The notes: generated by a model from the sequence alone, not told the origin. A stretch of 64,000 nt of DNA from Ktedonospora formicarum (GCF_016587355.1 NZ_BNJF01000005.1:186001-250000); one strand, 5' to 3'. Shown: positions 51,206 to 59,788, counted from the stretch's first letter. Numbers and translations: made by a program.

Positions 51206-52465
51206 GGTACAGCCCCACTAACCGGTGAACGTGCTCAAGCGAGCTTGCGGGGACGCCCTCGCGGTCGCTTGGGCACCGTTGGATCAGGCAACGGGCGTGA
51301 GCGAGGACGTCCCCGCCGTTTCGGCTCAACCCAAGGTGCTGGAGCAATCTTGAAGGTCAACACCTCGCCAATGCCCCAGATATGATTGGTGAGGCCTGAC
51401 GCCATCGCTGGCGTACAAGGAAACCCGAAATGCTTGGCCGAACTCAATTCGTGGTGTGCAAAGCACAAATTGTAGGTGCAGCCGAGCAGATACATGCCCG
51501 TTTCCAGCGCGTGTACACGATGGGCCGCATGGCGACATTTACGCGTGAGGCTCGCGAGCCGTTCGCGCATGGTCCCATTGAAGCGCTCGATAAAAGCGGT
51601 GTTGAGCACCGTTCCGCCTCGTGACTGCTGTAACAGCTTTTCGGCTGAAGACAGCAGACCTTGTGTCATTCTCCGCGTGATTTCCACTACACGCTTTTTC
51701 TCCGTGCGCTTGATGACCGTTGCAATCACGATGTCAGGCCACGGCATCAAGCATGCTCTTCCTTTGCCTGCGGTCTTTTTCACCTTTTCACGGAAAGCTC
51801 GACGAATGCTGCCCGGATACGATGCCCATCCATCCGTGCAGACCAGTAGCGTCCGCAACGATTGGCTGCACGCTCGCACCTGCCGCAGAAGGCAATCAGC
51901 GAGCTGGTTATCGCGCCTTCGGCTCACTACCCCAGCCAGCCACAGACGCGTTGAGACCATCATCGCTAACCCCATCCAGGCAACCATTTGACGCCCTTTC
52001 ACCCGGATCTCATCGGCCTGCACATGCACTAGATCAAGCTGTCCTTGCTGCACGATCGCCTCATGGACCTGCTTGCAGTGCTCGCCTGCTCGATCACGCC
52101 AACTGGCGACGGTGCGTTCGTCTAACCCAAACGCCTGCACAATGGCCTGGACCGGACAACCATAGGCCACTAACGTCATCACAATGATCACCAGGCTCGC
52201 TGGCCTGCGTAGGCCTTCCAGCATCGTCCCTTTGCGGGCACTAAAGGTCTTTCGACACATCTGACATCGATATCGTGGTCGCTTGCGTCCATGAATACTG
52301 ATGTTTCCTGCCCCTTTTTTGCCTCTTGCGCAACACATCTCGTTCGGGCAAAATTGAGAGGATGCGTCCATTGGCTCTGTACTTTTTTGCATAAGCGCAG
52401 CATCTCTTTGGACGCTGCTTTTTTCAAGCTTTCCTGACCTTTTCACCAGTTAGCGCAGTGCTACC
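51206..52465 (-). mobile_element. IS1-like insertion sequence, copy 1
   Basis: 1260 bp. Terminal inverted repeats start GGTACAGCCCC at 51206 and, on the other end, GGTAGCACTGC (52465, reverse). Both ends share CTAAC-GGTGAA. Flanked by a perfect 9-bp target duplication TGTCACTTG (51197-51205 and 52466-52474). The 8-9-bp duplication, ends beginning GGT and the DDE transposase fit IS1. It differs from copy 2 by one noticed base (51610). Confidence 0.9.
51235..52446 (-). CDS. IS1-like transposase (copy 1)
   Basis: 403 aa, single ORF (classic IS1 uses a frameshift between insA and insB). N-terminal zinc ribbon (CPNEMCCARGKK ... YRCQMCRKTFSARKGTM), helix-turn-helix, DDE-type core (TLLVCTDGWASYPGSIRRAF; FIERFNGTMRERLASL), and a C-terminal tail with two AT-hook-like RGRPR motifs (KRRGRPRSRPLP, KRPRGRPRKLA). 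The GTG at 52446 is inside the inverted repeat; ATG 52392 is an alternative start. The protein is identical to copy 2. Confidence 0.9.
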   Translation of the reverse strand: MKRSGKLEKSSVQRDAALMQKSTEPMDASSQFCPNEMCCARGKKGAGNISIHGRKRPRYRCQMCRKTFSARKGTMLEGLRRPASLVIIVMTLVAYGCPVQAIVQAFGLDERTVASWRDRAGEHCKQVHEAIVQQGQLDLVHVQADEIRVKGRQMVAWMGLAMMVSTRLWLAGVVSRRRDNQLADCLLRQVRACSQSLRTLLVCTDGWASYPGSIRRAFREKVKKTAGKGRACLMPWPDIVIATVIKRTEKKRVVEITRRMTQGLLSSAEKLLQQSRGGTVLNTAFIERFNGTMRERLASLTRKCRHAAHRVHALETGMYLLGCTYNLCFAHHELSSAKHFGFPCTPAMASGLTNHIWGIGEVLTFKIAPAPWVEPKRRGRPRSRPLPDPTVPKRPRGRPRKLA

Positions 52466-52555
52466 TGTCACTTGCCACATCCACTCTAATTCAGGTATTA
52501 TGGGCAATATTCGCCGATGCTAGAAATGATCTGATAGCGATAAAAGGAAGAAAGC

Positions 52556-52741
52556 ATGAAAAATAGGACTTTAGGTGCTCAGGAGAAGCAGGGATATAGT
52601 GTTGGAGAGTTGTTAGCTTTAACAGTTCCCTTGATGTCGGCGGTAGTATCGATAGCCTGGGCGGTGGCGACATACTTCATTGTGCGCGAGGTACAGCAAG
52701 CACGCGTCGAAATCGCGCGTATCGAGGCCGAGAAAAAATAA
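52556..52741 (+). CDS. Small single-pass membrane protein (61 aa)
   Basis: Begins MKNRTLGAQEKQGYSVGELL; one membrane helix (about 20-43, LALTVPLMSAVVSIAWAVAT) and a charged coiled-coil tail (REVQQARVEIARIEAEKK). AAAAGGAAG lies about 10 bases before the ATG. No family known. Its stop lies in the palindrome at 52732. It is one of three genes between the two IS copies. Confidence 0.65.
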   Translation: MKNRTLGAQEKQGYSVGELLALTVPLMSAVVSIAWAVATYFIVREVQQARVEIARIEAEKK

Positions 52742-52791
52742 GCAGCATTCCATTGTGAAGCGCTTCACAATGGAATGCTGCTTATTTTTTC
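52732..52791. terminator. 60-bp perfect palindrome, bidirectional terminator
   Basis: Two 30-bp arms with no loop (GAAAAAATAAGCAGC ... GCTGCTTATTTTTTC), with A6/T6 ends giving each strand a T tail. Serves the small gene (+) and the P450 (-), both of which end in or beside it. Confidence 0.88.
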
Positions 52792-54201
52792 CTATATTCC
52801 TTCGATCAAGTGATGGATGTTGCCGCGAACGGGGACGCGCTCAAAGCGTCGATCCTGGGGAAGGATACGCATGGGCATCCCGCGCACCGGGTCCAGATTG
52901 CTACCTTTAGGTTCAACTATGGTATCAGGTATGAGCGCGAGGCGGTAGCGCTGTAGCAACATTGCCAGCACGACTTTCATCTCCATAAGAGCGAATTCCG
53001 CGCCGATGCATCGATGTACTCCCGCAGCGAACGGGAGATACTCGTACGGCGTTCGACTTAGCGTTTCCCAGCGGCGCGGCTGAAAACGATCTGGGTTTTC
53101 ATATAGTTCTGGTAAGCGGTGGGTAAGGAATGGGCTGAAGAAAATCGTCGAGCCTTTGGGGAGTGTGTAGCCACCGACCTCACAGGAAGCTGCCGCAATG
53201 CGCATGCTTGTAGGAGCCGGTGGCAGCATACGCAGGCTCTCCTTAATAACGCCATCAAGCAAGGGTAGTTGTGGAAGCGACTCAAGTGTAGGAGCCTCTC
53301 CATGTAGCTTACTATCGAGTTCCGTGAGCAGATCCGCCTGGATGTCGGGGTGCTGATGCAGTAAGAAGATGGTCCATGTCAGTGCGGTCGATGTGGTCAT
53401 ATGCCCTGCGGCATATAAGGTAAACGTCTGACTGATTAACTCCTCATCGGTAAGGCTAACCCCGTCTTCATCGTGCGCGCGTACCAGCGCTGCCAGCACA
53501 TCATTGCTCTCAGTCTCTGAGCGCTTTTGTGTGATCAAACTACGGATAAAGTTTTCTAGCTGCTCCGCCAGCCTGAGCATCCGATGATAGGGCGTTCCTG
53601 GAATATCAATCAGTATGGGGAGCAGTAACCAGGCCTGCGAAGCCTCCATCTGTTGCAGGAGGGTTGCGATCTGATCGATTTTCTGCTCATCTTCCAGCCC
53701 GAACAGTGTCTTGACTGTGATACGCTGGGTAAGGTTCTGCATTTCCGCGTGCAGGTTGATCTGGTCGAGAGCTTGCCAGCGCTCAAGTAGACGCTCTGTG
53801 AGGGCTGCCATGTCGTCGCGATACAGTCCAATCTGCCGTTTATGGAAGGCTGGTTGCATCAAATGGCGATGCCGTTTGTGATGCTCGCCGTTCATGCTCA
53901 AGAGATTCGATAACTGGAGACGGCTCCAGGCAGTGTCTTTTGGCACCTTCAAGATTGTTCCTTTCCCAGCCTCGAAGAGTGCGGGTTGTGAAAGCAGTTG
54001 GAAGTTGTATTCAGGGCCAAAGGCAAAGACATACTTGGGATCGCCACGCTTCATAGCGACGATATCGCCATAGGTATCACGCAGTTGGCGCGAGTAGGTA
54101 CATGGGTCGCTAAATATTTTAAGCATAGTTGACCAGCCGCCAATCAGGGGCAACGTTGCTGGACCAGGAAGAGTGCGCTGTGCAGCGATATTTGTTGCCA
54201 T
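52792..54201 (-). CDS. Cytochrome P450 (CYP-like, 469 aa)
   Basis: Start ATG 54201 with GGGAG about nine bases before. Family motifs: I helix AAGHMTTSTALTWTIFLL, ExxR in ESLRMLPPAP, and heme loop FAAGVHRCIGAEFALMEMK. The proline-rich N-terminus (RTLPGPATLPLIGGW) and length fit CYP110/CYP102-like, fatty-acid or secondary-metabolite type bacterial P450s. It differs from the first P450 in the window. It is 114 bp behind the MFS exporter gene on the same strand, so the two may act together in making and exporting a product, or in detoxification. Confidence 0.95.
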   Translation of the reverse strand: MATNIAAQRTLPGPATLPLIGGWSTMLKIFSDPCTYSRQLRDTYGDIVAMKRGDPKYVFAFGPEYNFQLLSQPALFEAGKGTILKVPKDTAWSRLQLSNLLSMNGEHHKRHRHLMQPAFHKRQIGLYRDDMAALTERLLERWQALDQINLHAEMQNLTQRITVKTLFGLEDEQKIDQIATLLQQMEASQAWLLLPILIDIPGTPYHRMLRLAEQLENFIRSLITQKRSETESNDVLAALVRAHDEDGVSLTDEELISQTFTLYAAGHMTTSTALTWTIFLLHQHPDIQADLLTELDSKLHGEAPTLESLPQLPLLDGVIKESLRMLPPAPTSMRIAAASCEVGGYTLPKGSTIFFSPFLTHRLPELYENPDRFQPRRWETLSRTPYEYLPFAAGVHRCIGAEFALMEMKVVLAMLLQRYRLALIPDTIVEPKGSNLDPVRGMPMRILPQDRRFERVPVRGNIHHLIEGI

Positions 54202-54315
54202 AAGATTATCTCCCTCATTGAAAAGAATGATAAGGCATTGATTGAAATGAGCCGGAGTGATATGGGTAGAAGTCCATGCAGCCCTTTTCAAGAACTGCAT
54301 GGGGGACTTTGAGCG

Positions 54316-55590
54316 TTAGAGAGACAGCTCCAAATCCTTCTCCACTGTAGGCTGTTCCGCCTGTGGGAGGCGAGCCTGGCGCAGGATAAAGAGGGCAATG
54401 CCGCCCGATACCAGGATCAGCGTTCCCGAAATTGCCATCCAGAGGATAGCACCCAGGCTATCGCCAAAGCTGCTACTCAGTGTCATGCTGATGAGCGTTG
54501 CAAGCGACATCACAGTTTCGAGTGTTCCAAACACTCGACCGCGATAGCGATCCTCAGCTCCGGTCTGGAGCAGTGTGTAGAGCGTGATGATGAAGCCGAC
54601 CGAGAAGACACCTACGATTCCGGTGAGGATCATGGCTATTATAGGATCAGGGAAGGAAATCACAGCCAGGATGGCGCCTCCCGAGACCAGACCACCCAGG
54701 GCGATCTGATAGCCAGGTCTTAGCCACTTGCTGAACACCCCGTTTAGCAAAGCGCCAAGAATTGAGCCAATCCCCTGCGAGGTTAAGATCCAGGCGTAGA
54801 TCATCGCGTCACCATGTATAACATTTCTGACGAAGATCACAAACATAACCTGGATAATCCCTTGCCCAAGCATAAACACACACATTGTCACAAAGATGCC
54901 AACCAGTGTCTGACTGCCTCTGATAAGTCGAAGTCCCGCTGCCCACTCTTCCCAAAGATGCTTGACCGCCGCACCCACTGTCACACGTTCTTTCTGTTCA
55001 GTCGCTTTGTTTACAGAAGCAGACGTGGGAAGCGAAAGGCACAGAATCATCAGGGCGGAAAAGACGTAAGTAGCGCTATCCATCAAAACTGTTCCAGTAA
55101 GGCCCAGCGCGGTGAAGAGGATGCCGCCAACCGCTGGCCCGATCAAACGGGTTATCGATTGTCCTAGCGATGAGAGTGAGTTCGCGGCCATAAGTTGTTC
55201 TTGCTCGACCAGTGATGGAATGAGAGCCATCGATGCAGGCGTGAAGAACTGTGAGATGATGGCCTGTGTGGCTATCGCGACATAGATGAGCCAGAGTTGG
55301 TCCGCGCTATGTACCAGCAGCATGAGTAAGAGAACGACGGCCCGTAAGAGATCGGCGGTCAGCATAGTCCAGCGACGATTCCAGCGGTCTACGAAGACTC
55401 CAGCCAGCGAACTGAGCAGGACCCTGGGGAGAGTCTCAGCAATAACTGTGATACCCGTTTGCAAGACCGACCCCGTGAGCTGGTAGACGAAGTATGGTAC
55501 CGCGATATACATAAAAAAGTCACCACACATCGAAATCACTTGCCCAAGCCATAGCAAGCTAAAATTGCGATTTTTAAAGATGGCAAACAT
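54316..55590 (-). CDS. MFS exporter (EntS/MFS_3-like)
   Basis: 424 aa, 12 membrane helices. AAAGGG before the ATG. N-terminal MFS motif (FLWLGQVISMCGDFFMYIAV is the first helix; loop AGVFVDRWNRRWTMLTADLL is the MFS A-motif variant). Resembles the EntS/multidrug branch. Drug or siderophore export likely; substrate unknown. Directly ahead of the P450. Confidence 0.93.
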   Translation of the reverse strand: MFAIFKNRNFSLLWLGQVISMCGDFFMYIAVPYFVYQLTGSVLQTGITVIAETLPRVLLSSLAGVFVDRWNRRWTMLTADLLRAVVLLLMLLVHSADQLWLIYVAIATQAIISQFFTPASMALIPSLVEQEQLMAANSLSSLGQSITRLIGPAVGGILFTALGLTGTVLMDSATYVFSALMILCLSLPTSASVNKATEQKERVTVGAAVKHLWEEWAAGLRLIRGSQTLVGIFVTMCVFMLGQGIIQVMFVIFVRNVIHGDAMIYAWILTSQGIGSILGALLNGVFSKWLRPGYQIALGGLVSGGAILAVISFPDPIIAMILTGIVGVFSVGFIITLYTLLQTGAEDRYRGRVFGTLETVMSLATLISMTLSSSFGDSLGAILWMAISGTLILVSGGIALFILRQARLPQAEQPTVEKDLELSL

Positions 55591-55789
55591 TGAGCAACCC
55601 TTTCTTAATCATAAAGCTTGATGATTTTGTATTTTGTTAATCTTTTAAAACAAGATCATGAAAATTTAACTTAATAACTAAGCTAAAATTATATTAGCAT
55701 GATAGTTTATCAATGTCAAGAAATTCTTAGGAAAGATTACAAAAATATATCCTTTTAACAAAAGGATATATTTGAGAGCTAGGATGTGG
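55591..55789. other. AT-rich region with a 14-bp inverted repeat
   Basis: AAATATATCCTTTT (55743-55756) and AAAAGGATATATTT (55760-55773) with a 3-base loop. Could be an operator or a hairpin; it lies between the MFS start and the second IS copy, whose target repeat is GGATGTGG (55782-55789). Confidence 0.55.
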
Positions 55790-57049
55790 GGTAGCACTGC
55801 GCTAACTGGTGAAAAGGTCAGGAAAGCTTGAAAAAAGCAGCGTCCAAAGAGATGCTGCGCTTATGCAAAAAAGTACAGAGCCAATGGACGCATCCTCTCA
55901 ATTTTGCCCGAACGAGATGTGTTGCGCAAGAGGCAAAAAAGGGGCAGGAAACATCAGTATTCATGGACGCAAGCGACCACGATATCGATGTCAGATGTGT
56001 CGAAAGACCTTTAGTGCCCGCAAAGGGACGATGCTGGAAGGCCTACGCAGGCCAGCGAGCCTGGTGATCATTGTGATGACGTTAGTGGCCTATGGTTGTC
56101 CGGTCCAGGCCATTGTGCAGGCGTTTGGGTTAGACGAACGCACCGTCGCCAGTTGGCGTGATCGAGCAGGCGAGCACTGCAAGCAGGTCCATGAGGCGAT
56201 CGTGCAGCAAGGACAGCTTGATCTAGTGCATGTGCAGGCCGATGAGATCCGGGTGAAAGGGCGTCAAATGGTTGCCTGGATGGGGTTAGCGATGATGGTC
56301 TCAACGCGTCTGTGGCTGGCTGGGGTAGTGAGCCGAAGGCGCGATAACCAGCTCGCTGATTGCCTTCTGCGGCAGGTGCGAGCGTGCAGCCAATCGTTGC
56401 GGACGCTACTGGTCTGCACGGATGGATGGGCATCGTATCCGGGCAGCATTCGTCGAGCTTTCCGTGAAAAGGTGAAAAAGACCGCAGGCAAAGGAAGAGC
56501 ATGCTTGATGCCGTGGCCTGACATCGTGATTGCAACGGTCATCAAGCGCACGGAGAAAAAGCGTGTAGTGGAAATCACGCGGAGAATGACACAAGGTCTG
56601 CTGTCTTCAGCCGAAAAGCTGTTACAGCAGTCACGAGGCGGAACAGTGCTCAACACCGCTTTTATCGAGCGCTTCAATGGGACCATGCGCGAACGGCTCG
56701 CGAGCCTCACGCGTAAATGTCGCCATGCGGCCCATCGTGTACACGCGCTGGAAACGGGCATGTATCTGCTCGGCTGCACCTACAATTTGTGCTTTGCACA
56801 CCACGAATTGAGTTCGGCCAAGCATTTCGGGTTTCCTTGTACGCCAGCGATGGCGTCAGGCCTCACCAATCATATCTGGGGCATTGGCGAGGTGTTGACC
56901 TTCAAGATTGCTCCAGCACCTTGGGTTGAGCCGAAACGGCGGGGACGTCCTCGCTCACGCCCGTTGCCTGATCCAACGGTGCCCAAGCGACCGCGAGGGC
57001 GTCCCCGCAAGCTCGCTTGAGCACGTTCACCGGTTAGTGGGGCTGTACC
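55790..57049 (+). mobile_element. IS1-like insertion sequence, copy 2
   Basis: 1260 bp, in opposite orientation to copy 1. Ends GGTAGCACTGC (55790) and, reverse, GGTACAGCCCC (57049). Flanked by a perfect 8-bp target duplication GGATGTGG (55782-55789 and 57050-57057). Its duplication differs from that of copy 1. Confidence 0.9.
55809..57020 (+). CDS. IS1-like transposase (copy 2)
   Basis: 403 aa, identical to the 51235 transposase: zinc ribbon, DDE-type core, two AT-hook-like tails. The only DNA difference noticed (56645, ACA versus ACG Thr) is silent. A GTG start inside the inverted repeat opens the frame; ATG 55863 is the alternative. Confidence 0.9.
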   Translation: MKRSGKLEKSSVQRDAALMQKSTEPMDASSQFCPNEMCCARGKKGAGNISIHGRKRPRYRCQMCRKTFSARKGTMLEGLRRPASLVIIVMTLVAYGCPVQAIVQAFGLDERTVASWRDRAGEHCKQVHEAIVQQGQLDLVHVQADEIRVKGRQMVAWMGLAMMVSTRLWLAGVVSRRRDNQLADCLLRQVRACSQSLRTLLVCTDGWASYPGSIRRAFREKVKKTAGKGRACLMPWPDIVIATVIKRTEKKRVVEITRRMTQGLLSSAEKLLQQSRGGTVLNTAFIERFNGTMRERLASLTRKCRHAAHRVHALETGMYLLGCTYNLCFAHHELSSAKHFGFPCTPAMASGLTNHIWGIGEVLTFKIAPAPWVEPKRRGRPRSRPLPDPTVPKRPRGRPRKLA

Positions 57050-57057
57050 GGATGTGG

Positions 57058-57436
57058 GTGAGCTACACTTTTTAGCAAATAATAACGACTTTCTAAGATT
57101 GTTCTTTTAGGGATCATAAGAAGTAAATTTGCAGCTTAATAGAAAAAATAGAAAGAGAGCGAATGACTAAATCTAATATAAAATAGGCTTAACGTGCTAT
57201 TATATTGATAAATAGCTGCCTATCTATTAAGATAGGCTTCTGATTCATCTGGTCCTTGTCTTTGATGAGACTAATGAGGGCTTGCTCGCTCTCGTTTCCA
57301 TATTTCCAGATCGCTGAAGTTTCGCGGAGGAATGGAAGGACTATAAACGAGTCGCTTGTTTGTTTCGACGTCCATTGTTGGAAGAGATAGGCTACTCAAC
57401 CGTTCAGTACCGATCGCGCATAAGCGAGGAGTGACC
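57058..57436. other. AT-rich intergenic after IS copy 2
   Basis: A GCCTATC / GATAGGC hairpin at 57218-57237; no ORF supported. Confidence 0.4.
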
Positions 57437-57547
57437 ATGTGCAGTAACTGCGAGGAGCGCCGCCACCAGCAGTGCACCCGGAAGTACCACACGCACGACA
57501 GCGGCGACGTCTGCTGCTGCCCGGAGCGGGAGCAGATCCGTCGGTGA
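57437..57547 (+). CDS. 36-aa Cys-rich peptide
   Basis: ATG 57437 with GAGGAG five bases upstream, the strongest site in the area. Sequence starts MCSNCEERRHQQCTRKYHTH, then DSGDVCCCPEREQIRR: six Cys (C-x2-C, one further C, then C-C-C) and several His and Arg, suggestive of a small zinc-binding peptide. GC- and CGC-rich codons contrast with the AT-rich surroundings. Too short for usual prediction. No family known; the later stem at 57571 follows it. Confidence 0.55.
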   Translation: MCSNCEERRHQQCTRKYHTHDSGDVCCCPEREQIRR

Positions 57548-57570
57548 ACGGCTGAACGACGTTCGGTCTT

Positions 57571-57602
57571 CCAGGTGGGGCCCCACAGGGCTCCACCTGG
57601 GG
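57571..57602. terminator. GC-rich hairpin after the Cys-rich peptide
   Basis: CCAGGTGG..GCCC pairs with GGGC..CCACCTGG. No T tail. Ends the GC-rich pocket. Confidence 0.5.
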
Positions 57603-57760
57603 GCACCAGAACATAGGAAGTGAATATACGCTCTACTCCCAATTGTTGTAGCTTCGCTCTTCTTTTCTGTCAGATTGACTAACTTCTTCCCCACATCTTT
57701 CCTCTGTCCCAGGATGAGTTCGACACAAAAATGTGAATTACACTTTCTTCTACGAGAGCC
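57603..57760. other. Intergenic before the ncRNA promoter
   Basis: No ORF supported, no clear hairpin. Confidence 0.35.
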
Positions 57761-57790
57761 TTGACAGTAAGGCGTCGGATTTGATATGCT
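57761..57790 (+). promoter_or_regulatory. Promoter of the structured RNA
   Basis: TTGACA (57761-57766), 18-bp spacer, TATGCT (57785-57790). Confidence 0.75.
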
Positions 57791-57791
57791 A

Positions 57792-57988
57792 AGCTCATAC
57801 TTGAGTAGAGAGGTCCGGAGCGCCTGGCGTTCCGAGAGAAAGGACGTGTCAGATGGGAAAAGAACTTATCACACCTCATTTGCATCGCGTCTCTGAGAAG
57901 GCCATCTCCACTCCTGCTAGGAAGCAAGTATAAGCTAGCGAAGCTATAGACAGACGACAGGCCATCTCATGAAGGATGGTCTTTTTTT
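57792..57988 (+). ncRNA. Structured RNA candidate (leader or sRNA)
   Basis: About 195 bases with no ORF. AGCTCATACTTG (57792-57803) pairs with CAAGTATAAGCT (57925-57936) with one mismatch, closing a large domain. Inside, CGGAGCGC-ctg-GCGTTCCG forms a strong hairpin near 57816-57834. GGCCATCTC occurs twice, at 57900-57908 and 57960-57968; the second forms a terminator with GATGGTC and T7 (to 57988), so the first can compete. Could be a 6S-like RNA, an sRNA or a riboswitch/attenuator for the RIO kinase gene 155 bases later. No known class was recognised. Confidence 0.6.
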
Positions 57989-57995
57989 ATTGCGT

Positions 57996-58040
57996 AAAGA
58001 GAGGCTGTGAGCGTGATGCTCATGGCCTCTTTTCTTTTGC
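57996..58040 (+). terminator. Second terminator between RNA and RIO kinase
   Basis: GAGGC..GTGAGC pairs with GCTCAT..GCCTC (wobbles included), then TTTTCTTTT. Lies directly behind the T7 of the first terminator. Confidence 0.7.
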
Positions 58041-58142
58041 CCAAAAAGTGGGCCAATGTGAAGAGAGGTGACAAATGCACAACAACATCCCTGCAAAAAA
58101 CAACAATAATTGCTGTCTATTGATTACAACAAGGAGTATCCA

Positions 58143-58949
58143 TTGTCCAAACGCAAGCTATTACGCGCGCTTGAAGAGCAAGAGGAACTTGAGGCTCTGC
58201 AAGAGCGCGAGGAAGAAGTAGAAGATCCCATTCGCTCATCGTTAGATTCATTTTTCGCAGATGCCTTAATCAGTGAGATAATTCATGAAGTCAAGAGCGG
58301 CAAAGAGGCGACTGTCTATTGCTGTCGCGCGCACCCTTCGCAGGATGTACCCTATATAGCAGCCAAGGTCTACCGCTCGCGTAACAACCGTGGCTTCAAG
58401 AACGACTCAATGTACCAGGAAGGGCGTTTTATCGGGGACCAGCGTATCAAGCGCGCCCTGAAGAACAAGTCGGATGTGGGTCGGGAAGCGCAGTTCAGTA
58501 TGTGGATCGCGCACGAATTCGCGATGCTTACGATGCTCTACAAGGCGGGTGCGACTATTCCCAGGCCCATCGCGCACAATGGCAACGCTATCCTGATGGA
58601 GTATCTAGGAGAGCCACAGCAACCCGCTCCTGCTCTACAACATGTCCAACTCACTCCCGATGAAGTATATCCCACCTTCGCTCGTCTGATGGATAATATC
58701 GAGCTCTGGCTGGCGCATAACGTCGTGCATGGTGACCTCTCGGCCTATAACATCCTGTATTGGGAGGGGAAAGTAACCATCATCGATTTCCCCCAGGCCG
58801 TTGACCCACGCGTTAACTCACACGCCTTCACGTTGCTGGCGCGCGACATCGATAATGTCTGCAAGTATATCGGACGCTACGGCTTGCGGCGCGATAGCGG
58901 CGAGCTGGCTAACCGCCTCTGGCACCGCTTCAAGAACTCACAATTGTAG
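58143..58949 (+). CDS. RIO-type atypical protein kinase
   Basis: 268 aa from a TTG start with AAGGAG six bases before it; the ORF extends to 58110 through another TTG but that has no site. RIO1-like motifs: SGKEATVYCC (ATP loop), AAKVYRSR (Lys), HGDLSAYNILY (catalytic Asp) and IIDFPQAVDPRVN (metal-binding Asp). An N-terminal Glu-rich helix precedes it. Bacterial RIO kinases are found in some phyla with roles proposed in stress or ribosome-associated events. Substrate unknown. Single gene with its own terminator; its leader may be the RNA at 57792. Confidence 0.93.
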   Translation: MSKRKLLRALEEQEELEALQEREEEVEDPIRSSLDSFFADALISEIIHEVKSGKEATVYCCRAHPSQDVPYIAAKVYRSRNNRGFKNDSMYQEGRFIGDQRIKRALKNKSDVGREAQFSMWIAHEFAMLTMLYKAGATIPRPIAHNGNAILMEYLGEPQQPAPALQHVQLTPDEVYPTFARLMDNIELWLAHNVVHGDLSAYNILYWEGKVTIIDFPQAVDPRVNSHAFTLLARDIDNVCKYIGRYGLRRDSGELANRLWHRFKNSQL

Positions 58950-58965
58950 CTGGCACAAAGAAAAT

Positions 58966-58996
58966 GCAGGGCGCTCAACTACAACGAGCGCCCTGC
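58966..58996 (+). terminator. Terminator after RIO kinase
   Basis: GCAGGGCGCTC / GAGCGCCCTGC, 9-base loop; the following sequence is AT-rich, not a clean T run. Confidence 0.75.
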
Positions 58997-59128
58997 TATA
59001 TATTGGGAGGATGGCTATACCTCACATTTATGATGAACCGGCATGTGTCTGATGTTTCAGTCAGCTTTTGAGAGATGATATTGGCAGATCGTCTCTATTG
59101 TAGAAAAACAAAACAAAAGGAGATAAAA

Positions 59129-59788
59129 ATGCATCCCCCGTATGATAACATAGATGCTTATGCCAGTGATATAGCATTGCTGCCTCCCGAAATTCGTAGG
59201 CTTCCACTTCAGTGCCTCAAGGTGGTAGTGAAACCAGGCACGCGTACCCTGCTAGAGGTAATGGACCAGGCGCGCTGGTCTATGATCTGTGTTCAGCTAA
59301 CCGCGCTCTTGCTCCTTGTCAGCGTGATAGATTATCTCTTTTACCTGTTAAGAACCCTTAAGCATACAAGCATGCTTCAATCAATCTGGTCCTTTGCGTC
59401 AGAATCAGGGGTAGTCGTGAATGTGCTTGCTATCCCATTCTTCATGCTTGTGGGTATCGGTGTGCTTCACTGGCTGACGTATCTGCTTGGCGGACGAGGG
59501 AAGTTCCTCACGATGCTCTATACGAATCTGCTCTTTCAGGTGCCACTTCTGTTGCTTTCAGCCATTATTAATGATATTCCAGGTATCATCTCGTTTGGTG
59601 AGATATCCTGGATTGCTATTGCCTGTAGTGTTATCTCCATTGCAATTCAGCTCTATACTGCGGTGCTACAAGCCCTTGCCTTAAAGGCGGTGCACGGATT
59701 GAGCCAGAGTCGAGCTGTGGTTTGTGTGTTGTTACTGGTGTTGTTCTCGCTCCCACTGGTTATCTTTCTCAGCATTATCATTTTGTAA
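59129..59788 (+). CDS. Yip1-domain membrane protein
   Basis: 219 aa; ATG 59129 has AAAGGAG six bases before it. Five hydrophobic helices from about residue 50 on (CVQLTALLLLVSVIDYLFYL; VVNVLAIPFFMLVGIGVLHW; YTNLLFQVPLLLLSAII; WIAIACSVISIAIQLYTAVL; VVCVLLLVLFSLPLVIFLSI) with the Yip1 pattern HWLTYLLGGRGKFLTMLYTN. Bacterial Yip1-family proteins are of unknown function. Confidence 0.85.
   Translation: MHPPYDNIDAYASDIALLPPEIRRLPLQCLKVVVKPGTRTLLEVMDQARWSMICVQLTALLLLVSVIDYLFYLLRTLKHTSMLQSIWSFASESGVVVNVLAIPFFMLVGIGVLHWLTYLLGGRGKFLTMLYTNLLFQVPLLLLSAIINDIPGIISFGEISWIAIACSVISIAIQLYTAVLQALALKAVHGLSQSRAVVCVLLLVLFSLPLVIFLSIIIL

Noticed and set aside
51206..57049. Composite transposon carrying P450 and MFS between two IS copies
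   Set aside because: Each IS has its own matching flanking duplication (9 bp and 8 bp, different sequences), so they inserted independently.
57356..57694. Minus-strand and extended ORFs over the Cys-rich peptide
   Set aside because: Only the ATG at 57437 has a well-placed GAGGAG; the others are shadows of GC-rich sequence.
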